Shown here: piece after piece, positions 55,776 to 64,000 of the stretch
How the letters are laid out: the number at the start of each line of letters is the position of its first letter
Numbering within the stretch: the first letter of the stretch is position 1
From: Caldicellulosiruptor acetigenus
Lineage (GTDB): Bacteria; Bacillota; Thermoanaerobacteria; Caldicellulosiruptorales; Caldicellulosiruptoraceae
Reading direction: 5' to 3'
DNA length: 64,000 nt
Assembly (NCBI RefSeq): GCF_026914305.1
Contig: NZ_CP113866.1
Span: 1,925,501 to 1,989,500 of the forward strand
Made by a program: the position numbers and the translations under genes
Notes under the pieces: generated by a model
Told to the model about the DNA's origin: nothing
Databases searched by the model: none
The model's input: only the letters and a program-made list of their open reading frames with translations

Positions 55776-57092
55776 TTAGTTTTCCTGATTTTCGCCTTGA
55801 GGTTCTTCACTTATAATTTTAGCATTTTCGTAAATAAAATCTATAGCCTTATTTAGGATTATACCCTCTTTTATATATTCAATATCATCTTCAGAAAGCC
55901 TTTCTTTGAGCTTATCAACTTCTAAGTTGTACATCTTTGCAAGTCTCTCAAGCTCTTTTTGAAGTTCTTCTTCTGTTGCCTGGATATTCTCTACCTTTGC
56001 AATCTTTTCTAAGATGAGGTTATTTCTCACAGCCTTCTCTGCTCTTTCTCTAAACTGGCTTCTAAATTCAGCATCAGTCTTTCCTATCGCTTGCAGGTAT
56101 CTTTCGTATGTCATGCCAAAGTACTGAAGGTTTCTTGCAACATCTTCAACATAATAATTTATCTGATTTTCAATCATTGGTTCAGGAATATCTATTGAAG
56201 TATTCTGGGCAATTTTTTCTAAGATTGCGTCAATCATCTCATCTTTTGCTCTCTGGTCATTTTTCTCTTTAATTCTGTTTCTGATGCTTTGTTTAAGTTC
56301 TTCTAATGTCTCAAATTCACTGACATCTTTTGCAAACTCATCGTCAAGCTCAGGAAGCTCTTTCACCTTTATATCCTTCACTTTTACCTTGAAAGTTGCC
56401 TTTTTACCAGCAAGAGAAGGTTCTTGATAATCTTCAGGGAATGTTACCTCTATTTCCTTCTCCTCACCCTTGTTCATACCAATAAGCTGCTCTTCAAACC
56501 CTGGTATAAAGGAGTTAGAACCTATTGTAAGCTCATAATCTTGAGCAGTACCACCTTTAATCGGCTCTCCATCTACAAACCCTTCAAAGTCGATGGTGAC
56601 AATATCGCCTTGCATAACTTCCCTTTCAACAGGAACAAACCTTGCATTTTCCTCTCTCAAGTGTTCAAGCTCGTGTTCCACCTCTTCCTCAGCAACCGGA
56701 TATTCAATCTTTTTGATTTCAATTCCTTTGTACTGGCCAAGCTCAAACTCAGGTTTTACATACACTTCAGCTTTATATATGAAGCTTTTGCCTTTTCCAA
56801 CTTGAACAATATCCACTTCTGGCCTTGAGACAACTTCAAGTTTACTCTCTTCAATTACTTTTGGATATGTCTCATTTAAAACATAGTCAATAGCATCATC
56901 ATAAAATACCTCTTCGCCATAAGCTCTCTCTATCAAAGACCGTGGAGCCTTGCCAGGTCTGAAGCCTGGAATTTTGAAATATTTTGCATTTTTCAAATAA
57001 GACTTTTGAAGACCTTCTTCAAACTTTTCAGCCTCAACCTCAACCTCAATTATTGCTTTGTTTGTACCTTTTTTTTCAATCTTGAACTCCAT
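55776..57092 (-). CDS. tig: Trigger factor (ribosome-bound chaperone and prolyl isomerase)
   Basis: A 438-residue trigger factor with the ribosome-binding loop near GFRPGKAPRSLIERAYG (about 44-60), the FKBP-type domain at about 150-240 (GDIVTIDFEGFVDGE), and the C-terminal chaperone arms. Full length for the family. It is the first gene of the tig-clpP-clpX operon; an extended -10 (TATGCTACAAT) lies about 80 bases upstream. Confidence 0.97.
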   Translation of the reverse strand: MEFKIEKKGTNKAIIEVEVEAEKFEEGLQKSYLKNAKYFKIPGFRPGKAPRSLIERAYGEEVFYDDAIDYVLNETYPKVIEESKLEVVSRPEVDIVQVGKGKSFIYKAEVYVKPEFELGQYKGIEIKKIEYPVAEEEVEHELEHLREENARFVPVEREVMQGDIVTIDFEGFVDGEPIKGGTAQDYELTIGSNSFIPGFEEQLIGMNKGEEKEIEVTFPEDYQEPSLAGKKATFKVKVKDIKVKELPELDDEFAKDVSEFETLEELKQSIRNRIKEKNDQRAKDEMIDAILEKIAQNTSIDIPEPMIENQINYYVEDVARNLQYFGMTYERYLQAIGKTDAEFRSQFRERAEKAVRNNLILEKIAKVENIQATEEELQKELERLAKMYNLEVDKLKERLSEDDIEYIKEGIILNKAIDFIYENAKIISEEPQGENQEN

Positions 57093-57279
57093 CCTAATCC
57101 TCCCTTGAAAAGATTTATTTTAAATTTTTCATTGCTGTCGGGCTAATAAAAGTTATATTTTAACTATGATATTGTAGCATAAAAGTTTTTATTTTAAAAG
57201 TGGATTTTGAAAAGTTTGTTTCCCAACTTGTATGTGAACAATTTTTTGATTTTAAATGGAATATAATGGAATTATTTTA

Positions 57280-57308
57280 TTGTATGCACAAGTTGAAAGG
57301 TATATAAT
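57280..57308 (+). promoter_or_regulatory. Probable sigma-A promoter for the isomerase gene
   Basis: TTGTAT (57280-57285), a 17-base spacer and TATAAT (57303-57308), 56 bases before the chosen start at 57364. No clear catabolite-control palindrome was found in the same region. Confidence 0.75.
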
Positions 57309-57363
57309 TTAATTATAAAACCATTTCTGATTTAAAATGAACATTTGGGAGGGAATATTAAAA

Positions 57364-58848
57364 ATGCTGCAAAACATACCTGAAGTTAAACTTGGAATTG
57401 TGGCGGTCAGCAGAGACTGTTTTCCAATCACACTTTCTGAAAAAAGAAGAAAAGCGGTAGTTGAAGCGTGCAAACGTCTTGGTATTGACATCTTTGAAGC
57501 AAAGACAACAGTAGAAAATGAAAACGACGTTTTAAAAGCCTTAGACGAACTTAAAGCAGCAGGTGTAAATGCTCTTGTTGTGTATCTTGGAAACTTTGGC
57601 CCAGAAGGACCTGAAACAATGCTTGCACAAAAGTTCGACGGACCTTCCATGTTTGTCGCAGCAGCTGAAGAGACTCAAGAAAACCTATTTGACGGTCGTG
57701 GCGATGCTTACTGTGGTATGCTAAACGCTTCGTATAATATAGGTCTGAGAAAGCTCAATCCCTATATCCCAGAGTATCCTGTTGGAGATGCAGAAGAAGT
57801 AGCAAATATGATTGCTCATTTTTTAGATGTTGCAAGGGTTGTTATAGGAGTAAAGAACCTTAAAATCTTCAGTTTTGGACCACGTCCGCAGGATTTTCTT
57901 GCATGTAACGCACCAATAAAACCTCTTTATGACCTTGGCATAGAGATAATGGAAAACTCTGAGCTTGACCTGTTTGAGGCTTTCAACAACCACAAAGACG
58001 ACCCACGTATACCTGAGATTGTAAAACAAATGCAAGATGAGCTTGGGACAGGCAACAAACACCCAGGAATTTTGCCAAAGCTTGCTCAATATGAGCTCAC
58101 TTTGATGGACTGGTATGAAAAATACCGTGGTAGCTGTAAGTTTGCAATATTTGCTAACAAGTGCTGGCCAGCTTTTCAGACACAGTTTGGGTTTGTTCCA
58201 TGCTATGTAAACGCAAGGCTTGCATCAAGAGGTATTCCAGTTGCATGTGAGGTTGACATATACGGGGCACTGAGCGAATATATAGTGACACTTGCGACAC
58301 AGCTTCCCGCAACAATCCTTGATATAAACAACACCGTACCAAAAGATATGTACGAGGCAAACAAGGACAAGTTCAAAGATTACAAGCTAACAGACCTTTT
58401 CATGGGATTCCACTGCGGAAATACTCCAATCTGCCACATGAAATATGCAGAGATGAGATACCAGCTTATCATGCACAGACTTTTAGAACCTGACAAAGAA
58501 CCAGACATTACACGCGGAACACTTGAAGGTGCAATAAAACCCGGTGAAATAACAATATTCAGGCTTCAGTCAACAGCTGATTGCCAGCTCAGGTCATATG
58601 TTGCACAGGGTGAGGTAATTGATGTTGACCCACGTTCGTTTGGCGGAATTGGTGTGTTTGCAATAAAAGAAATGGGAAGATTCTACAGATACGTTCTGAT
58701 TCAAAAGAGGTTCCCGCACCACACAGCAGTCGCATTCAAACATGTCGGAAAAGTTCTATTTGACGCAATGAAAATGCTTGGTGTTGATGACATATCGTTC
58801 AACCAACCAGCAAATATGCTCTACAAGGACGAAAACCCGTTTAAATAA
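57364..58848 (+). CDS. L-fucose/L-arabinose isomerase-family protein
   Basis: A 494-residue member of the fucose/arabinose isomerase superfamily. The N-terminal Rossmann-like domain (LGIVAVSRDCFPI; ALVVYLGNFGPEGPE) and a C-terminal domain with GFHCGNTPIC and a late FPHHTAVAF motif match the family fold. Exact sugar is unknown; arabinose, fucose or a related aldose are possible. I start at the ATG at 57364 behind GGGAGGG rather than the ATG at 57337, which has no ribosome site. It faces a rhamnose isomerase gene across a shared terminator, which suggests use of deoxy-sugars or pectin sugars. Confidence 0.85.
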   Translation: MLQNIPEVKLGIVAVSRDCFPITLSEKRRKAVVEACKRLGIDIFEAKTTVENENDVLKALDELKAAGVNALVVYLGNFGPEGPETMLAQKFDGPSMFVAAAEETQENLFDGRGDAYCGMLNASYNIGLRKLNPYIPEYPVGDAEEVANMIAHFLDVARVVIGVKNLKIFSFGPRPQDFLACNAPIKPLYDLGIEIMENSELDLFEAFNNHKDDPRIPEIVKQMQDELGTGNKHPGILPKLAQYELTLMDWYEKYRGSCKFAIFANKCWPAFQTQFGFVPCYVNARLASRGIPVACEVDIYGALSEYIVTLATQLPATILDINNTVPKDMYEANKDKFKDYKLTDLFMGFHCGNTPICHMKYAEMRYQLIMHRLLEPDKEPDITRGTLEGAIKPGEITIFRLQSTADCQLRSYVAQGEVIDVDPRSFGGIGVFAIKEMGRFYRYVLIQKRFPHHTAVAFKHVGKVLFDAMKMLGVDDISFNQPANMLYKDENPFK

Positions 58849-58863
58849 TGTGGATATAAAAAG

Positions 58864-58905
58864 GGCTGCAGCCAGTTTTATATAACCTACCTGCAAGCTG
58901 CAGCC
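58864..58905. terminator. Bidirectional terminator between the two isomerase genes
   Basis: The 9-base palindromic arms GGCTGCAGC (58864-58872) and GCTGCAGCC (58897-58905) enclose 24 bases. Both convergent genes end next to it. The plus side is followed by TCTCTTGTTTTTAT. Confidence 0.75.
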
Positions 58906-58915
58906 TCTCTTGTTT

Positions 58916-60196
58916 TTATATCCTACTTTTCAAAACCTTATCCTCATACTCCTTTACTTTTTCAAGCCAGCTGCTTCCAACAGGGACGTTACTTTCATAG
59001 CAGAACTTGTTCCACACAGCACCAAATGGCAAAGTCTTAAACTCTTCCAAAAGCGCAAGCCGTTTTCCAAAATCCCCTTCATTTTCAGCTTCATTTAAAA
59101 GATGTGTAGGTTCAAGCAAAGCGTACAGAATTGATTTTAAAGCAGCTCTTGCGCCTGTCACCCAAGCAGTGATTCTGTTTATGCTTGCATCAAAAAAGTC
59201 CAATGCAAAAAACACTCTGTCAAAAGCATCTGCTCTTTTTACTTCCTGCGAAACAGACAATACCTCATCGTTTAGCACAACAACATGGTCGCTATCCCAC
59301 CTCATACCACGGCTCAAATGCAAAAGCACCTTCTTTGAAAATGCTAAAACTGACGAAATCTTGTCAGCCACACTTTCTGTCGGGTGGAAATGTCCAAGGT
59401 CAAAACATATTGCTATATCGTGCTTGCTTGTAAAAACATAGCCCATGTAAAACTCATGAGAACCAACAACAAATGCCTCAGACCCAATTCCGAAAAGCTT
59501 GCTCTCAACAGAATCAACAAGATAGGTTTTGTCAACCGACGCAGCAAATATCTCATCTAAAGATTCTTTCAAAATCTTCCTGTGCTCATACCTCTTTGCT
59601 GTAAAGTCTTTTGACCCATCAGGAATCCAAATGTTGTTTATACAGGTCTTTTTTAGCTCTTTCCCTATTTGGGATGCAATTTCTCTTGACTTTATGCCAT
59701 GCTTTACCCAGAACTTTCTGACACCTTCATCAGTGCTTGAGAGTGTGTATCCAGACTGTGCCTTTGGATGGGCAAAAAATGTGGGGTTAAAGTCAAGTCC
59801 TATATCCTTTTCTTTTGCCCACTTGAGCCACTTTTCAAAGTGGTCAATTGAAAGCTCATCCCTGTCAACCTTTTTCCCATCTGTCTCAGCATATATAGCG
59901 TGAAGATTTACCCTGTGCTTGCCAGGAATGAGGCTCATAGCAAACTCTAAATCAGACCTGAGTTCATCGCCGTTTCTTGCTCTTCCAAAATAGTTTCCTG
60001 TTGCTAAAATTCCGCCACCGCCCATGCCTTTTGTTGCTTCTTCAAACCCTGTGACATCATCGCCCTGCCAGCAGTGAAGCGAAATACTAATCCTCTTCAT
60101 CTTGTTTAAAACTTCATCTGTGTCAACACCAAAGTCTTTGTAAACCTCTTTCGCCCTTTCATAATCGGCAAGAATTTTTTCGTAATCCAAGCTCAT
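58916..60196 (-). CDS. rhaA: L-rhamnose isomerase
   Basis: A 426-residue rhamnose isomerase of the E. coli RhaA type. It converts L-rhamnose to L-rhamnulose. ISISLHCWQGDDVTGFE at the N-terminus, VNLHAIYAE, IWIPDGSKD, and the metal ligands in FDLGHFHPTESVADK and HLSRGMRWDSDH are present. The DeoR gene lies 24 bases upstream on the same strand. Kinase and aldolase genes of the pathway are not in the window. Confidence 0.96.
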   Translation of the reverse strand: MSLDYEKILADYERAKEVYKDFGVDTDEVLNKMKRISISLHCWQGDDVTGFEEATKGMGGGGILATGNYFGRARNGDELRSDLEFAMSLIPGKHRVNLHAIYAETDGKKVDRDELSIDHFEKWLKWAKEKDIGLDFNPTFFAHPKAQSGYTLSSTDEGVRKFWVKHGIKSREIASQIGKELKKTCINNIWIPDGSKDFTAKRYEHRKILKESLDEIFAASVDKTYLVDSVESKLFGIGSEAFVVGSHEFYMGYVFTSKHDIAICFDLGHFHPTESVADKISSVLAFSKKVLLHLSRGMRWDSDHVVVLNDEVLSVSQEVKRADAFDRVFFALDFFDASINRITAWVTGARAALKSILYALLEPTHLLNEAENEGDFGKRLALLEEFKTLPFGAVWNKFCYESNVPVGSSWLEKVKEYEDKVLKSRI

Positions 60197-60220
60197 AAAA
60201 AACCTTCCCTCCCTTTTCCC

Positions 60221-60988
60221 TCAATATAAAATCTTAACGCCACATTCTTGAGCAGCCTTTTCAATATCTTCAGGAAGTTGTTTTTCGCAAATCCATATGT
60301 CAATCTCCTCAAGCCTTGCGTACGAAAACGGCATGTTTTTGCCCACTTTTGAAGTGTCCATAAGCATAACCACTTTCTGACTCCGGTCGATTATCCTTCT
60401 CTTGAGCTCACCTTCATATGCATTTGAAACACTAAATCCTGTTTCAAGACAAAAACCTGATGCGCTCATAAAAGCAATGTCAATGTTCATTTTGTCAAGA
60501 GAAAATATAGCATTTGGACCAGACACTGATAAGGTGTTGCTGTTAACAATTCCCCCAAGCATCACAACAAAGACATTTTTCTTTTTCACAAGTTCAAGTG
60601 CAATGTTAAGCCCGCTTGTGATGATTGTGAAATTGTCACTATCGAGGATTTTGGCAAGACACATGATGGTGGAACCTGCGTCAAAATATATTGACCTGTT
60701 CTTTTCAACAAGTCCCTTTGCAATATTTGCAATCCTCATCTTTGCTTCAATATTTTCCTGGGCACGCTTTGAATACTCGTCTTCCTGGCCAGTTAGTTGC
60801 CACAACTTTTTTGTGCTGACAGCACCACCATGTGTCCGAATGAGGTGCCCCTCCTTTTCAAGCGCAATCAAATCGCGCCGCAGCGTCATGGTCGATATGT
60901 CCGGAAAAAACTCTTTGAGTTTTTGAAGTTGAATTTCCCCTTTTTGTTCTAATATCTCCAGGATTTTTTGTCTTCTGAAATCATTCAC
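60221..60988 (-). CDS. DeoR/GlpR-family transcription regulator
   Basis: A 255-residue regulator with an N-terminal winged helix-turn-helix (LQKLKEFFPDISTMTLRRDLIALEKEG) and a C-terminal sugar-phosphate sensor of the isomerase-like fold (YFDAGSTIMCLA, ITSGLNIALEL, VMLGGIVNSNTLSVSGP). It probably senses a phosphorylated intermediate of rhamnose or a related sugar and controls this operon. It lies between the E1 gene and rhaA. No operator can be assigned. Confidence 0.9.
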   Translation of the reverse strand: MNDFRRQKILEILEQKGEIQLQKLKEFFPDISTMTLRRDLIALEKEGHLIRTHGGAVSTKKLWQLTGQEDEYSKRAQENIEAKMRIANIAKGLVEKNRSIYFDAGSTIMCLAKILDSDNFTIITSGLNIALELVKKKNVFVVMLGGIVNSNTLSVSGPNAIFSLDKMNIDIAFMSASGFCLETGFSVSNAYEGELKRRIIDRSQKVVMLMDTSKVGKNMPFSYARLEEIDIWICEKQLPEDIEKAAQECGVKILY

Positions 60989-61027
60989 AACACCACATCC
61001 CGAAAATTCATCTTGGGTTTAAAAGTA

Positions 61028-63499
61028 TTATATACCAAGTCTATTTGTCCTTAAAATCTCATTTGTTGTGAAGTTGTTCTTTGGCACATGACCTTTGAGC
61101 GGCATAATCCTCTCATGGATTGCGTCAATAATCCAGTCAGCTTGCGGGAAGAAATAGTTTTCAAATTCGTATGCAGGGACAATCCAGTTTTTAGAACCAA
61201 CTACAACAGGTGGTGCGTCCAGATAGTCAAATGCGAGGTCGGCAATTGTGGCTGCCATGTCTTTCAAAATTGAGCCCCTTGCACATGCGTCAGATGCCAG
61301 CACAATCTTTCCTGTCTTTTTGACAGATTCAATCACCTTTTCATAGTTAAAAGGCACAAGCGACCTTGCGTCAATAATTTCAGCGCTAACACCATACTTT
61401 TCTTCCAAGATTTTAGCTGCATCAAGTGCTCTGTACAGCGTTGCTCCAACTGTCAGGATTGTAATGTCCTTACCTTCCTTTTTGATATCAGGTTCGCCAA
61501 TTGGAACCTCATAATATCCTTCCGGTACACCTTCTTTGTGAAAAAGCTCTCCAATATCATACAGTCTTTGGCTTTCAAAAAATATCACTGGGTCTGTGGA
61601 AGACAGGGCGCTGTTCATAAGCCCTTTTGCATCATAAGGTGTTGCTGGGAATACAACTTTAAGTCCGGGAATGTGAGAGACAATAGAAGACCAGTCCTGG
61701 GAGTGCTGTGCACCATATTTAGAACCAACAGAAACCCTCACAACAACAGGCATCTTCAATGTCCCTGCGCTCATTGCCTGCCACTTTGCAAGCTGGTTGA
61801 ATATCTCATCCCCTGCTCTTCCGATAAAGTCACAGTACATTATCTCAACAACAACCCTGCCACCACACATCCCATATCCAACTGCAGACCCAACTATTGC
61901 ACCTTCTGAGATACAGGTGTTAAATAGCCTGTGATATGGCAAAGACTCTGTAAGTCCTCTGTAGACCGCAAAAGCTCCGCCCCAGTCGCGCAAGTCTTCC
62001 CCGTATGAGATAAGTGTCGGGTCTGTGTAGAACTTGTCAAGCAGCGCTTCAAATATTGCGTCTCTGAGATTGAACACCTTTGCCTTTGGAACAGGTTTTC
62101 CGTCAACAATTCCTACTCTTATTTTGTTCTTTATCTGTTTTACGCGCGGATTTTCTTCTTTTGGAATTAAAACCTCAGGAACTCTTTCTTCCATCTTCTC
62201 AATCTTCTGGTTTGAGAACATATATCTTGCTATACCATCCGGGTCTTTCACAAGATTTATTCTTGGCGAAACATTTTCATCAACAGCAAGTGCACATATC
62301 TTTGTTATAAGTTCTTTTACATAGCTTTGAATCTCCTCTATCTTTTCTTCTGTTACAATACCTGCTCTGATTAACTCATCCTTGTAAGTTACAATTGGTT
62401 CTTGAGCAGCCCATGCCTCAATCTCCTCTTTTGTCCTGTAGGAAGACGAGTCAGATGGAGAGTGGCCTGTGAGCCTGTATGTGACAATATCCAAAAGCAC
62501 TGGACCTTGTTTTTGTTCAAGCAGGTATTTCTTTCTCTTCATTGCATCAATTACAGCCAAAGTATTGTAACCGTCAACACGCTCAGCATGCATCTGCTCA
62601 GGGTTAACACCTGCACCGACCCTTGCAAGCATATCATATCCCATTGTCTCGCCACGTGTCTGCCCGCCCATAGCATACTGATTGTCCATAAAATTGAAGA
62701 TTATTGGAAGACCACCTCTGTACTCCTCATCCCACAGTTTTTTGTACTGGTCCATTGTAGCAAGACACATAGCCTCCCATACAGGTCCACACGCCATCGA
62801 ACCATCGCCGATATTGACAACAACAATGCCATTTTTCTTATTGATTTTCTTAAACAAAGCTGCCCCTACTGCAATGTCAGCAGACCCGCCAACAATTGCA
62901 TTGTTCGGGTAAATTCCAAACGGTGGGAAGAACACATGCATAGACCCGCCAAGACCTTTTTGAAACCCAGTCTCTCTTCCAAATATCTCGGCAAGCGTGC
63001 CATACAAGAAAAAGTTGACTGCAAGTTCTTTAATGCTTGAGATATTTTTTAGGTTTTCTTCCACAACTCTAAGTATTGCTCCATCAAAATAGCTCTCCAT
63101 GATTTTCAAAAGCTCATCGTCGTTGAGCTTTTCAATTGTTGAAAGACCTTTTGCAATAACCTCTCCATGACTTCTATGTGAACCAAATATAAAGTCATCT
63201 TTATCCAACACAAAAGCCTGGCCGACCGCCGCTGCTTCCTGACCAATCGACAGATGTGCCGGTCCCGGATAGTCATACTTTATCCCGTTGTACTCTCCAG
63301 TTGTTTTTATTAAAGAGAGCATTGTCTCAAATTCGCGGATTATAAGCATGTCTCTGTAAATTCTAATCAGCTGGTCATCTGAAAAGTTTTGTCTCTCCTC
63401 TTCTAAGGTTTTGTTATACTGGTTCACAGGAATATCATAGAATTTTATCCAGCCACTTTTTCTTATCTCGTTCGGGTCAATAAACTGTGATTTTGGCAT
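61028..63499 (-). CDS. Fused 2-oxo acid dehydrogenase E1 alpha/beta
   Basis: An 823-residue fusion. The first about 460 residues are a thiamine-diphosphate E1 alpha with the GDGS motif near 231 and the matching Asn near 273. The last about 350 are E1 beta ([12 protein letters not shown], and the [23 protein letters not shown] tail domain). The alpha and beta chains are normally separate genes. I start at the ATG at 63499 behind GGGGGAGG rather than the earlier frame. The lipoamide dehydrogenase gene is upstream; an E2 gene should lie beyond the window. Substrate could be pyruvate, acetoin or a branched oxo acid. Confidence 0.88.
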   Translation of the reverse strand: MPKSQFIDPNEIRKSGWIKFYDIPVNQYNKTLEEERQNFSDDQLIRIYRDMLIIREFETMLSLIKTTGEYNGIKYDYPGPAHLSIGQEAAAVGQAFVLDKDDFIFGSHRSHGEVIAKGLSTIEKLNDDELLKIMESYFDGAILRVVEENLKNISSIKELAVNFFLYGTLAEIFGRETGFQKGLGGSMHVFFPPFGIYPNNAIVGGSADIAVGAALFKKINKKNGIVVVNIGDGSMACGPVWEAMCLATMDQYKKLWDEEYRGGLPIIFNFMDNQYAMGGQTRGETMGYDMLARVGAGVNPEQMHAERVDGYNTLAVIDAMKRKKYLLEQKQGPVLLDIVTYRLTGHSPSDSSSYRTKEEIEAWAAQEPIVTYKDELIRAGIVTEEKIEEIQSYVKELITKICALAVDENVSPRINLVKDPDGIARYMFSNQKIEKMEERVPEVLIPKEENPRVKQIKNKIRVGIVDGKPVPKAKVFNLRDAIFEALLDKFYTDPTLISYGEDLRDWGGAFAVYRGLTESLPYHRLFNTCISEGAIVGSAVGYGMCGGRVVVEIMYCDFIGRAGDEIFNQLAKWQAMSAGTLKMPVVVRVSVGSKYGAQHSQDWSSIVSHIPGLKVVFPATPYDAKGLMNSALSSTDPVIFFESQRLYDIGELFHKEGVPEGYYEVPIGEPDIKKEGKDITILTVGATLYRALDAAKILEEKYGVSAEIIDARSLVPFNYEKVIESVKKTGKIVLASDACARGSILKDMAATIADLAFDYLDAPPVVVGSKNWIVPAYEFENYFFPQADWIIDAIHERIMPLKGHVPKNNFTTNEILRTNRLGI

Positions 63500-63526
63500 C
63501 TTTAAAATCAACCTCCCCCACAAATT

Positions 63527-64000
63527 CTATAGTTCAAATATGACCTCTCTTATGATTTCGCTAACCGTCGGATGTGGAAATACAATATCCTTTATATCTT
63601 CAACTCTCAGTTGTGATTCAATCATCACACCAACACCGTAAATTATCTCTGAGCTGTAGTTTCCTATCATGTGACAGCCAAGTATTGTTCGTTTCCTTCT
63701 ATCAATCAATATTTTGCAAAGCCCGTCAAATTCTTCATTTTCAGCAACAAACCTCCCACTGTAAAGCATAGGAAGCTTTACAATTTCATATTCCAAGCCT
63801 TTTTCTTTTGCCGACTCTTCGCTCTCGCCCACCCATGCAACCTCCGGGTTTGTATATACAACAGAAGGAATAGAATTGTAGTTCACCTTCACCCTTCTTC
63901 CAAGCATATTCCATACAGCAACCTCTGCTTCTCTGTATGCTGTGTGAGCAAGCATGAGCTTGCCGTTTACATCCCCCGCAGCATACACCTCTTGGACATT
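63527..64000 (-). CDS. lpdA: Dihydrolipoamide dehydrogenase (partial, N-terminus outside window)
   Basis: The reverse frame is open from the right window edge to 63527, giving about 157 C-terminal residues. VYAAGDVNGKLMLAHTAYREA is the NAD/FAD-domain end, and the dimerisation domain follows (TNPEVAWVGESEE; ILGCHMIG) to the C-terminal HPTVSE, whose His is the catalytic base at the partner subunit. It ends 28 bases before the fused E1 gene, so E1 and E3 are in one operon. Confidence 0.93.
   Translation of the reverse strand, partial: NVQEVYAAGDVNGKLMLAHTAYREAEVAVWNMLGRRVKVNYNSIPSVVYTNPEVAWVGESEESAKEKGLEYEIVKLPMLYSGRFVAENEEFDGLCKILIDRRKRTILGCHMIGNYSSEIIYGVGVMIESQLRVEDIKDIVFPHPTVSEIIREVIFEL

Noticed and set aside
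57309..57650. Minus-strand frame of 113 codons
   Set aside because: It lies opposite the start of the isomerase gene, has Ser/Pro/Phe-rich shadow composition and no ribosome site.

Overview
The window is AT-rich low-GC Gram-positive DNA. It carries sigK, rpoD-dnaG, clpX-clpP-tig, gatCAB, a membrane pyrophosphatase and sugar-isomerase genes. The set and gene order look most like an anaerobic, thermophilic, sugar-degrading Firmicute such as Caldicellulosiruptor. That genus call is inference from the gene set; there is no rRNA in the window to confirm it.

Layout. 1-5.0 kb (minus strand): the end of a non-catalytic M16 protein (YfmF-like), a MntA/HepT-type toxin-antitoxin pair, and the gatC-gatA-gatB operon with its promoter and terminator. 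5.0-6.0 kb: gene-free DNA with a decayed IS256-type transposase. 6.0-9.4 kb: a compact peptide-modification (RiPP-like) cluster made of a 43-residue precursor peptide, a PqqD-radical SAM-SPASM maturase, an ABC ATPase and a membrane permease; the precursor was too short for ordinary ORF calling. 10-12.7 kb: a small unknown gene and hppA. 12.8-14.6 kb: an intact-looking IS1182-family element. 14.6-15.1 kb: five tRNAs (Val-Asp-Phe-Gly-Cys in transcription order) behind one promoter. 15.2-21.7 kb: housekeeping genes (hslO, csp, a methyltransferase, plsY, der, a DUF512 protein, a pterin-binding methyltransferase, DUF402).

21.8-32.1 kb: a 10.2-kb integrative element in the 3' end of tRNA-Pro, bounded by perfect 53-bp repeats. 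It carries a tyrosine integrase, a DUF3987 helicase-like protein, a primase-polymerase, a small XRE repressor, a sigma-like factor, a small-terminase-like protein, a 212-codon gene split by an IS256 element (8-bp target duplication, reading frame restored on removal), and a divergent ribbon-helix-helix regulator. It has no capsid, tail or conjugation genes. Its intergenic regions are packed with paired short direct repeats and copies of an 11-mer (ACTTTTTTAGC) that flank the replication module. This is the least explained sequence in the window.

32.1-37.7 kb: sigK (its stop abuts attR), the trhP-trmR-mltG group for wobble-uridine modification and cell-wall synthesis, and typA. 37.9-49.3 kb: a cluster of exported or membrane-anchored proteins (RCC1 repeats, WG repeats, DUF3298 lipoprotein, two zinc-ribbon membrane proteins, NPCBM protein), with a fossil IS256 and transposase debris in the middle. 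49.5-57.1 kb: rpoD-dnaG-dgt and clpX-clpP-tig. 57.3-64 kb: a sugar region with an L-fucose/arabinose-type isomerase (plus strand) facing L-rhamnose isomerase, a DeoR regulator, a fused alpha/beta E1 dehydrogenase and a partial lipoamide dehydrogenase.
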